From Synura sp. LO234KE (taxonomy: Eukaryota > Sar > Synurophyceae > Synurales > Mallomonadaceae), in contig VKHC01000392.1 of assembly GCA_015143735.1 (NCBI GenBank), positions 1-12,569 of the forward strand: a stretch of 12,569 nt of DNA, written 5' to 3'. Shown one piece after another: positions 1-7,849 of the stretch. Under the pieces are notes generated by a model. It saw nothing but the letters and a program-made list of their open reading frames with translations, was not told the DNA's origin and did not search any database. Within the stretch, counting starts at the first letter, position 1; every line of letters begins with the position of its first letter. The translations under genes and the position numbers were made by a program.

Positions 1-1451
1 GCATGGAAGATGGACCTCCTAAACCTGACCCCACCCCTGTTCTTAAAGCTTGCGAGTACCTTGGTGTATCTCCTTCTTCTTCTGTGCTGATGATTGGAGA
101 CACTCCAGATGATGTTCGAGCGGGTAAATTTAATGCATGAGGGATGTTCCCCCCTCTTGGCACATGAAGATGATAACAACATATAAGCTGGTAGATATAT
201 TTTGTCGACGATTCGTCTTTTTGTTCTATTTAGAATTTGAACTGTGGCCACTTACGGGCTTCGTGATTTTATGGAGAACATGGTTGCGTTGATAGAAGCT
301 ATTGCAGTGAATATTGTATGCATTTTTTAAAACTGTTCTGGCACAGGTGTGGCGGCTGGCACAAGAGCGATCGGAGTGTTGACCCCAGAAGAGGACGCCA
401 AGATAACTCTGGGCTTACTCTCTGAAGATGCCTCTATGAAAACATCTCTACTCAGCGCCGGAGCGATCGGTGTAATGCGTGTTGGGCTGGGAGAACTGCT
501 GGACTTCGTACTGAACGCCCAGGTGCACTAGTCACCTCCGCTATTAACGCATTCTATCGACGGTCCTCCGCCGGCCTTATATCCGTCGCTATCCCTATGA
601 TCGCATCTCCTAACCCCTCCCTTAGGACGCATCCCTCCTGCCTTCCCTGCCCACACTGCCTCCCACGAGAGTTGGCAAGGTTACCAGAGACACCAAAGAA
701 ACCAAGATCTCTTGCGAAGTTTATTTAGATGGCACTGGAAGCTCCCATGTAAACACTGGGATCGGTTTTCTGGACCACATGGTGAGCCAGTTGGCCAAAC
801 ACGGTAGATTCGATATCAACCTACAGTGCGCTGGCGACCTGCACATCGATGATCACCACACAACGGAGGACTGCGGGCTCGCGCTGGGGGAGGCCTTCGA
901 CTTGGCGCTGGGAAAGAGAGCGAATATTCGCAGGTTTGGCAGTGCCTACTGTCCGCTGGATGAGTCCCTCAGCCGCTCGGTGGTGGACATCTCCTCGCGA
1001 CCCTTCGCCGTCATCGACCTGCAGTTCACCAGGTCTGTCCTTCTGGACATGGAAATCGCATCAATAATTTATGTGATTTTTTAAGATGTTCTCATCATCT
1101 TTTTATGGTGTAGGAAATTTCCAGGACGAGAGTGGTCTTCACTCCGTTTTTCTACTTCTATTTGACTTACTCTTTTTTACCCAAGTGTCCTTATCGTTCT
1201 CCCATATTTGGTATCTATGTCACTTCGTACTCAGGGAGATGATCGGGACGTTGAGCTGCGAGATGATAAAGCACTTCTTGGAGTCCTTCGCCACTGCTGC
1301 CCGTCTGTCGCTACACGTGCATAACATTCACGGACATAACAACCACCACAAGGCCGAGAGCGCATTTAAGGCCCTAGGTGTTGCGATGAGGGAAGCGGTG
1401 CGAGCTGACGACTCCGCCGGTGTTCCTAGTACCAAAGGGGTGCTGGCGTAG
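1..1451 (+). CDS. HAD-type hydrolase / imidazoleglycerol-phosphate dehydratase fusion (5' partial, four exons)
   Basis: Reading exons 3-123, 347-522, 626-1032 and 1235-1451 as one frame gives 306 residues ending at TAG; the start lies upstream of the window. Residues 1 to about 95 are the C-terminal half of a subfamily-IA HAD hydrolase: PPKPDP carries the motif III lysine and [11 protein letters not shown] the motif IV acidic residues. A Pro/Leu-rich linker (about 100-114) leads to a complete IGPD domain (about 115-306). Its metal-binding motifs are H172-IDD-HHTTED (H176, H177, E180) and [10 protein letters not shown] (H269, H272, H273, E276), and it ends with the family's STKG-V-L tail. IGPD dehydrates imidazole glycerol phosphate to imidazole acetol phosphate, the sixth step of histidine synthesis. 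The HAD half is not the HisB-N histidinol-phosphatase type, so its substrate is uncertain. The domain calls are firm; exon joins are inferred from GT-AG sites and frame continuity. Confidence 0.9.
124..346 (+). other. Spliceosomal intron 1 (in the HAD domain)
   Basis: Donor GTAAAT follows GCGG and the acceptor is GCACAG. Joining G123 to G347-T348 makes a glycine codon and restores [16 protein letters not shown], the normal HAD motif IV context. Reading through instead meets TGA within a few codons. Length 223 bp, phase 1. Confidence 0.85.
523..625 (+). other. Spliceosomal intron 2 (in the HAD-IGPD linker)
   Basis: Donor GTGCAC follows AACGCCCAG; the acceptor is CCCTTAG, preceded by a CTAAC branch-point-like sequence at about 610-614 and a pyrimidine run. 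Both unspliced frames stop (TAG at 529 and TAG at 623), and this join keeps phase 0. The linker is not conserved, so the donor is less certain than the acceptor. Length 103 bp. Confidence 0.7.
1033..1234 (+). other. Spliceosomal intron 3 (in the IGPD domain)
   Basis: Donor GTCTGT follows TTCACCAG and the acceptor is ACTCAG. Joining AG (1031-1032) to G1235 makes an arginine codon and links IDLQFTR to [10 protein letters not shown], matching the continuous order seen in IGPD proteins. The interior is T-rich and non-coding. Length 202 bp, phase 2. Confidence 0.87.
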
Positions 1452-3096
1452 ATAAACACTTCCGCTAGAGTGCTCGCACTTACCCCGATGATAACGTCGT
1501 GGCGATGCGATCGTCCCTCACTCCTTTGGCACAGACTTCTAGAATTAAATTTGTGATTGTTTATAACTGTCGGAAATTACGTTGTTAACATGGCCATGAC
1601 AAGGTGAAACAGCTTTGCCGGGAGCAGTTTGCTAGGTATGCTAAAGGGCTTCAAGATTGTTAGTACCCAACCCCCAGTAAATTTTACTCTAAGTCTATTT
1701 TGTGGCGGTTTGCGTGGTACCGATCTGCAAAAAAGTTTTACTGCTACTCCATTTCTAACCAGTTTCGACTTAGAAATTTGCAAGGTGCGTATTAAATAAT
1801 ATTATTATTCAAGCAATAAAAAACTATGTGATTATTGGCTGGGAGAAATTGTTAGTATTCAATTCCTGACAATTCCGATCCTCCCCAATAATTAGGTTGA
1901 TCTGCCTCGAAACTTCCTCTAAAGCCGTCGAGCGCTACACAAACTTACTTTCGAAACCGAACACTAAATGGGAGTGCATTCGGAAAATTCTACCACTGAT
2001 GAAAACTAAGGCCAACAACCCAGAAATCTGTTGTGTAGAAATGCGCGAAGAATGAAAAAACGACGAAAACCGGAATCATAGATAACTTTTGAACAGCGAC
2101 GAGATATTAACAATCGACCAAGAGTAATTCTCAAAGTTCCCGACATGGGCTTTCCAACTACAATTGGACTTGACAGGGCACGTTGTTGATGTTGAGTTAC
2201 AAACCACTACATGTTTTATCCCGTATCCTATTTATTATGGTGCTTATCGTCACTAGAAAAGTGAATAAGTCAAGAGGCACGCTTTTTTATTCTAGGAAGA
2301 CTTGGCATAAGATCTTACTTAAAAATTATCTAGCTAGAACAACACGTGGTTCATGTCAAGATATAGACCAAGGCGTGATTAATACCACGTCGCTGCTGCT
2401 AGTATTTCTTTTAGTACGATCTGTATCTTCTAAAAGAATGAAAAAGACGCAGGTCGGGGTGTTTCGAACAGATTTTAGCATAGACTACCTCTCTAGAAAG
2501 TATCTGGCCAGTGCATACGGAAGTTAGTGGGAGCAGCGGAAAGCGGGGAGCGGGACGAGGAGCGGTATTCGCGTCAAGTGGACATCCCCCTCTTCCGGCC
2601 ATAGACGGGAAGGAGAGCTTGAGCTTTTCCTAACTCGCGGCGGGTTGTGGCATAGAGAATTAATTATATGATCTCCGGTAATCGGTTAAGGACGAAAGTA
2701 GCTGTACCACGCGCAGGGTGTTCTATACTGGTTTTGTACCGTCTCCCTCGTGCACCCAGATTTGGGCTACAGTTAAGACAAAAAGCAAGGCAGAGAAAAC
2801 GCGCACATTAATGATATTACGAAAGGCAAACACATGCGCAAAGCATAGCATACGAAGTTTCTACCGTACCCAGGTAAGGAACACGGTGTGAAACCAGAGC
2901 ATATAGTAATGCGCAAACAGTTATACAAAGAAACAAACAAATTTCAGTGGAGAATGGTCCCTAAACTTTTCCCGTAGGTGGGAGATCCTAAAATGTCAGT
3001 CAAAGCCCCCAAAGTCAACCGTTGATACAGAGCGTACAGCAGGGAGCCTGGACTAACAAGTGAAATACTTTACGTATAATAATGATAAATTGAAAT
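1452..3096. other. Intergenic region with no supported gene
   Basis: This stretch holds the 3' flank of the IGPD gene, with an AATAAA-type poly(A) signal candidate near 1815. Open frames are short and unlike any family I know. One runs 1870-2052 on the plus strand (61 codons, no ATG at its start); another, 2183-2527, encodes 114 residues. A GC-rich patch at about 2527-2650 contrasts with the AT-rich surroundings and covers the start of a 63-codon minus-strand frame (2411-2602). Any of these could be decayed exons or chance; I saw no conserved motif. Confidence 0.5.
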
Positions 3097-3736
3097 GATC
3101 TCCGATCTCATCTCGTAATTTAACCTCTTTATTATCCACGCTCAACACGTCAATTGCAGTTCCGAAAAACCTTAAAAACCAAAGTTGCTCTTACCGAATA
3201 TTCGCCAATCGTTTGCCACTTGCGCCAATCTTACGCAAACTTTTGCCTAATAAATTTATTGTGCCAATCTCCCCTCCAAAACTCTGAAATTGATCTGAAA
3301 ACTAGTGGCTATACTTACTTAACTCCTAACAAAGCTTTGTTTCCCTTAGTACCCGAACGAACAGCTCCTCTTCAAACCTATATATTCATTGACCTTCTAA
3401 TGTAGCTCAAATCTCCGGTGAGAAAAGTAAATCTACAAGTTATCTACTTTCCATTGGAAGAGAACAAATCTGGTCAAGCACGAATGCGTACAAGCCTCAG
3501 AAAAAGCCAGTGCTTATCTTGTTTGTAAAGAAACTAATTAATAATTAAACACGAAATCAAAAGGCTTAACCAATTTTTTTTGTCCGCTTAAGATCACTTC
3601 TTGACTTCTTGCTCGCTCGTTGGTCATCAAATATTGCTGGACATAGAAAATATAGCTATTGGTAAGTCTTTTATAATCCTTTATAGTACAATAGTTCTCA
3701 ACTTTGTTTTTAATCAGGAGCTACAGAAATTGAATT
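3097..3736 (+). repeat. Left arm of the palindrome
   Basis: This arm comprises the outer block 3097-3610, a short junction (3611-3635) and the inner block 3636-3736. It includes a 56-bp intron-like segment, 3662-3717, with GTAAGT donor, CTCAAC branch-like site and AATCAG acceptor. Compared with the right arm it lacks about 170 bp at the junction and 9 bp near its inner end. Confidence 0.85.
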
Positions 3737-3780
3737 TTCGCTAGATCCGAGTCTGTTCTTCACAAAATATTTCATGCTGG

Positions 3781-4591
3781 ATTCAATTTCAATATTTCCT
3801 GTAGCTCCTGATTAAAAATAATGTTGAGAACTATAGAGGACTATGAAAGACTTACCTATAGCTATATTTTCTATGTCCAGCTCTCTTTCTGCAAATCGTT
3901 CCAATATTTGACGTGATGAAAATCACGGAATTTTGAGGAGCTTCCTGCGGTCCAAATTTGGGAACATTTCCGCTTAGTTTTACCAAAACCAAAACTTTTC
4001 ACAAAATATTTCACGCTAATTCATCTTGTGCTTGAATAGTTTCGTCGTATTTAAGGAAGGGCAGTTTGAGTTTCATGATAAGAAGTCAAGAAGTGATCTT
4101 AAGCGGACAAAAAAAATTGGTTAAGCTTTTTGATTTCGTGTTTAATTATTAATTTGTTTCTTTATCAACAAGATAAGCACTGACTTTTTCTGAGGCTTGT
4201 ACGCATTCGTGCTTGACCAGATTTGTTCTCTTTCAATGGAAAGTAGATAACTTGTAGATTTACTTTTCTCACCGGAGATTTGAGCTACATTAGAAGGTCA
4301 ATGGATATATAGGTTTGAAGAGGAGCTGTTCGTTCGGGTACTAAGGGAAACAAAGCTTTGTTAGGAATTAAGTAAGTATAGCCACCAGTTTTCAGATCAA
4401 TTTCAGAGTTTTGGAGGGGAGATTGGCACAATAAATTTATTAGGCAAAAGTTTGCGTAAGATTGGCGCAAGTGGCAAACGATTGGCGAATATTCGGTAAG
4501 AGCAACTTTGGTTTTTAAGGTTTTTCGGAACTGCAATTGACGTGTTGAGCGTGGATAATAGAGATGTTAAATTACGACGAAATCGGAGATC
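3781..4591 (-). repeat. Right arm of the palindrome
   Basis: This is the reverse complement of the left arm, with inner block 3781-3881 and outer block 4080-4591 separated by about 198 bp that is mostly absent on the left. On the minus strand the intron-like segment recurs at 3855-3808 (48 bp) with the same GTAAGT and AATCAG ends. A short minus-strand open frame in the extra 198 bp has protein-like composition (it includes NVPKFGPQEAPQNS) but I do not recognise it. Confidence 0.85.
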
Positions 4592-4727
4592 GCAAGGCTG
4601 TCGGCGTAGATACCCTGAAGTTTACCCCAGCGGACGATCAAAGGAGAATTTGTGTGTAATTGTTGAGTTCATAAAAAAGTATGGGGGGAAAATGCGGCTT
4701 CAGACTTCACAGCTTAAACGGTTATCA
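4592..4727. other. Spacer between the palindrome and the LTR retrotransposon
   Basis: This is the left flank of the retrotransposon insertion; the locus resumes after 9255. A short plus-strand frame starting inside the palindrome end (ATG 4564) runs to TAA just past GVDTLKFTPADDQRRICV. I do not recognise it and cannot distinguish a remnant from chance. Confidence 0.4.
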
Positions 4728-4732
4728 CTGCA
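4728..4732. repeat. Target-site duplication, left copy (CTGCA)
   Basis: CTGCA lies directly before the 5' LTR and is repeated directly after the 3' LTR at 9251-9255. A 5-bp duplication is the normal footprint of LTR-retrotransposon integrase and fixes both element ends. Confidence 0.9.
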
Positions 4733-4951
4733 TGTTAGAGAAAAATATTTACCAGGTTTTCCAGTCACCTTTACCCGACCATCATTCATACTGTATCGTT
4801 TCGTTTCATGACTTTTTAAGTTATTTCATGTTGAATTTCATCTTTAACCAGTCTTTTAATTAAGATTAGTTTCGTGTTTACAAAAGCTTTCAGTGCCTTT
4901 TGAACGTACCTAGATGCAATCAAGTAACAAGAACCTTAATTTTCTCTTTTA
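4733..4951 (+). repeat. 5' LTR
   Basis: Starts TGTTAG, ends CTTTTA, 219 bp. It matches 9032-9250 with about ten mismatches, all in the first 180 bp; the last 40 bp, which hold the Gag start codon at 4914, are identical. I see no clear TATA box. For Gag to be translated from 4914, transcription must begin upstream of that point within the LTR. Confidence 0.92.
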
Positions 4952-7700
4952 TGGCGTCACCGAAGGGTCGAATTCCGGAATCGCCCCCACTACTGGACCT
5001 TTTTCTGCCACCACTACTTCGTCGTCTCATTCTTCCGATCATCTCTCCCGTTCCAACAATCCACCATCATCTCCGCATCTTCCTTTAACTCCTACACCCG
5101 TCAACATCAATCCCCGCGATGGAATCATCAACTACCTGATTTATCAGGGGCTCCTCACTCCTGATCTCAGTTTGACAATTTCCCCCGCCGACCTCAACAC
5201 AATCCTTTCTAATCGCGAAAAACCAACTTCCACAAATTCCGAATTATCTCCAGTGCCCAAAGACACTACTTTCAATTCTTCCGATCAGAATCCAACTCGT
5301 TTCGCTCAACTTCCAACTTTTTCCGAACCATCAATTCCACATCCCAATTTGCCTCCAACACGTCCACATCCACTTTTTCCCCAGAACTCCACCACCGAAC
5401 CACCCATAATTGCAGATAAGTACACCCGTGCTAACTCTTTTCCCACTGGAACATCTACTTCTACGTTTTCGCCAACATCCACGATTCCGATATCTCGTCA
5501 ACTCCCTAACCCATCAAATGTTCAACTTCCAACATCCACTATTAATGCTCAGATTCCAACTACTCCAATCTCCCGTCCAACGAACTCCGCGTCGCCTCCA
5601 ACCACTGCGGGAGTAGACATCTTCCATTCCCTTCATTCTCCGTTTCATCAGCGCATTCCAACAACTCTCCCAACGTTTCCAGGTTCAGATTCCAAGCCAA
5701 CCAACAATACCATGTCTTCGAAAATCCGCCCATCTCAACTAATGACACCCGATCAAATTACCAGAATGTTTCGTACTACGACCACACCTCCACATCAAGC
5801 ACATCTCGACACCTCCCATTCGTCTCGTATCACTACTACCGTCTCCACTCGCTTAAAGACCCTAATTCCTCATCGTTCGCCTCTAATTCACACCCCAGAT
5901 TCTAGCGACGGCACCAGAGATTTCGACATTCAATGCCTCGCCGCAGACTTTTACCTCACCGTCTATAATGATCTAACCACCACCTCAACATCTCCATCCA
6001 CCCCGGGAACACACGCCTCAACTCCCAGAAATAACGGCTTAGCTGAGTATCAATCCTTTTTCGACGCTCAGACCAAACACAAAGACAAGTATTATACCCC
6101 CAAATTACCAGCTGGAACCATATCAGAAATCTCGTTTGTTTGCTTTGCCTCCAACTTTTATTCCCTTCTTGAGAATTTTCCCCTATACCGCGTGGAGTAT
6201 TTACTACTCCCCAAGTATGCAGATGCCAACGCCGTACTTAATGTCACAACAGTTCATACAGTTATTAAGTGGATGTGGCAGATGCTATATCAGGCCTGTG
6301 AGATAAATCCAAAGGTCACCGAACTTCTGACAAGCTCCCCCGTCAATGACCCTCATGCGGCATGGGTCGCTCTACACCGACACTTCCTTCCCCAGGATCC
6401 CATCACTACCATGTCTCGCGAATCTCGACTCTCCACACTACGCCAGAGACCCTCAGAGACCAATAGTGACTTCCTTAATCGATTCTTGGAAGACCTTCTC
6501 ATCATAGAATACACCGGCTTTTCTCTCGAGGAACGTCGGGTCTCCCACTTCATTATCAACGCGCTATCCGACCCCAACCACCGTCAAAACCCCTCAATTC
6601 AATATCAACACCTCAAACAATCGTCTACCCACTCTTTCGACTATTGGCTAAATGTACTTCGCAGCCTTCCACCTTCTAATCCTACGCAACCTATCGGTCT
6701 TCAACATGTCAATTTTACAAGCGACCTACCGCGTACAACTACCAATACTACCCCTCCTACCACTCGCAAGACCTCGGTTGATCACAATATTCCGAACGAT
6801 GCGTCCACTAACCCAACTACTTGCTCTCACTGCGGTGGTTACGGTCATCTATCAACACACTGCTATCACATTCCTGCCAGCAACTCCTATAATAACAATT
6901 ACCACTCTCAACGATACGATTTTCCTTCTTTGAACAGGCGATCACAATTGCCGAACACTCCTCGTCAATTCTCGTCTGCACCTAAATCCAATTCTCATTC
7001 CCGATCACCCTCACCACACTCCTCTCGTCCTCATTTACCATTTAAACGCTCCGTCCAACCTCGAAAATCATTTTCCGACACGAGATACAGATATAACTCT
7101 GAAGGATACCATAACCCCCCCGATTCGAACAAATCTCGTGTTGAACATAAAACCAGAAATATGCCTGAAACGATGCATGCTAATATCTCGACATATCAGT
7201 CCGACAAAAATAAAATTTCTTTAAATAATCCAACTAGCATTCTTCCCAAAGAACATATTGTTCGTGGAGCTTCTAACTACTCTTCTGTCACTCAGGATAA
7301 TTCATCAATTCCCGGTATGCCGAAAATTTCCAACTCTTCGAATTTTACACCATTTTCAGAAATTATGATCTTTCCAGCAACAGAAACCATAGGCAATTTG
7401 ACTGTGGATCGTGAGTCTCTCCACACACACAATTATCTCAATAATTTTGAGCTTCCAATCTGTCCTAATCATGCTATAGACGCACCGTCCTCCCCGGGGG
7501 ATTCGGACAGCTCTCAAGACTGTACCATGATTCCAGATTTCCAAGCAGATGTTTCATTCCGGAAAGATGTCCGCTCCTCGTCAGAATCCACTTTTCTTCA
7601 CATCGGATTCACTTTCCTACACTCAACACCTTGTCACGAAATGCACTCTTCTCACCTTCCTCGCACCCACCAACTCCCGGAAAATGTCAGCCACTTTTGA
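4914..7700 (+). CDS. Gag polyprotein of the LTR retrotransposon
   Basis: The protein has 928 residues. Residues 1 to about 330 are a low-complexity Thr/Ser/Pro-rich region. Residues about 405-590 form a capsid-like domain with the usual retrotransposon Gag pattern: A483-W484 followed by HRHFLPQD, then LSTLRQRPSE, DFLNRFLEDL and FIINALSDP. A CCHC zinc knuckle follows (C637, C640, H645, C650; CSHCGGYGHLSTHC), then a basic Ser/Asn/His-rich tail. Its role would be to package element RNA in cytoplasmic particles. The ATG at 4914 is inside the 5' LTR; the next in-frame Met is about residue 266, after 789 nt of open frame, so the LTR start is the best choice. The first 13 codons are LTR sequence, as in yeast Ty1. 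No protease is fused. Whether it belongs to the Copia or Gypsy side is unclear. Confidence 0.88.
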   Translation: MQSSNKNLNFLFYGVTEGSNSGIAPTTGPFSATTTSSSHSSDHLSRSNNPPSSPHLPLTPTPVNINPRDGIINYLIYQGLLTPDLSLTISPADLNTILSNREKPTSTNSELSPVPKDTTFNSSDQNPTRFAQLPTFSEPSIPHPNLPPTRPHPLFPQNSTTEPPIIADKYTRANSFPTGTSTSTFSPTSTIPISRQLPNPSNVQLPTSTINAQIPTTPISRPTNSASPPTTAGVDIFHSLHSPFHQRIPTTLPTFPGSDSKPTNNTMSSKIRPSQLMTPDQITRMFRTTTTPPHQAHLDTSHSSRITTTVSTRLKTLIPHRSPLIHTPDSSDGTRDFDIQCLAADFYLTVYNDLTTTSTSPSTPGTHASTPRNNGLAEYQSFFDAQTKHKDKYYTPKLPAGTISEISFVCFASNFYSLLENFPLYRVEYLLLPKYADANAVLNVTTVHTVIKWMWQMLYQACEINPKVTELLTSSPVNDPHAAWVALHRHFLPQDPITTMSRESRLSTLRQRPSETNSDFLNRFLEDLLIIEYTGFSLEERRVSHFIINALSDPNHRQNPSIQYQHLKQSSTHSFDYWLNVLRSLPPSNPTQPIGLQHVNFTSDLPRTTTNTTPPTTRKTSVDHNIPNDASTNPTTCSHCGGYGHLSTHCYHIPASNSYNNNYHSQRYDFPSLNRRSQLPNTPRQFSSAPKSNSHSRSPSPHSSRPHLPFKRSVQPRKSFSDTRYRYNSEGYHNPPDSNKSRVEHKTRNMPETMHANISTYQSDKNKISLNNPTSILPKEHIVRGASNYSSVTQDNSSIPGMPKISNSSNFTPFSEIMIFPATETIGNLTVDRESLHTHNYLNNFELPICPNHAIDAPSSPGDSDSSQDCTMIPDFQADVSFRKDVRSSSESTFLHIGFTFLHSTPCHEMHSSHLPRTHQLPENVSHF
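4952..4970 (+). other. Candidate primer-binding site (minus-strand start)
   Basis: TGGCGTCACCGAAGGGTCG begins at the first base after the 5' LTR. TGG complements the universal tRNA 3' CCA, and further along GGGTCGAA complements a T-loop-like TTCGACCC. The spacing to that T-loop is about two bases short of a normal tRNA, so I cannot name the primer. The site lies inside the Gag reading frame. Confidence 0.65.
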
Positions 7701-7849
7701 TAACCCAATTCTCACCTTTACTCCGTAATCCGTTCTCTCCGCTCAATCACTCGAATAAATTAAATAATAACAATTTCCAGTAGAATTCCAACTTACCAAC
7801 TATTGTCTACGACCATATTTCCAGCTTATCGTGCCTTCACGCTCTAGGC
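7701..7849 (+). other. Gag-ORF2 spacer with splice-acceptor-like sites
   Basis: The 149-nt spacer has no ATG before the ORF2 start at 7850. TAATAACAATTTCCAG ends at 7780 and ATATTTCCAG at 7824; both resemble branch point plus 3' splice site. ORF2 could be made from a spliced RNA or by reinitiation after Gag; neither is shown. Confidence 0.35.

Larger units (their letters stand above)
3097..4591. mobile_element. Foldback-type element: 1.5-kb imperfect palindrome
   Basis: The sequence from 3097 (GATCTCCGAT) reappears inverted ending at 4591 (ATCGGAGATC). The outer 514 bp (3097-3610 against 4080-4591) match closely over their whole length. An inner pair (3636-3736 against 3781-3881) continues the same axis, leaving a centre of only 44 bp. 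The right arm is about 170 bp longer because 3882-4079 has only about 25 bp of counterpart on the left. No transposase frame is present. I found no convincing target-site duplication, so it could be a foldback/MITE-like transposon or a locally formed inverted duplication. Confidence 0.7.

Noticed and set aside
1086-1234. N-terminal extension of the IGPD exon 4 frame as coding sequence
   Set aside because: The T-rich stretch is intron 3; only the part after 1234 matches IGPD and the splice sites restore continuity.
2183-2527. 114-codon plus-strand frame as a gene
   Set aside because: No domain or motif, composition like translated AT-rich non-coding DNA, no neighbouring support.
3154-3405. 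83-codon plus-strand frame, with a near-identical minus-strand copy at 4285-4536
   Set aside because: They are the same sequence in the two palindrome arms, begin with TTG rather than ATG, and the three residue differences are all non-synonymous; no motif. Shared only because the arms are copies.
4900-5088. Alternative Gag start in the overlapping frame (ATG 4951)
   Set aside because: That frame closes after about 60 codons, while the frame from 4914 stays open for 928 codons and holds the capsid-like region and zinc knuckle.
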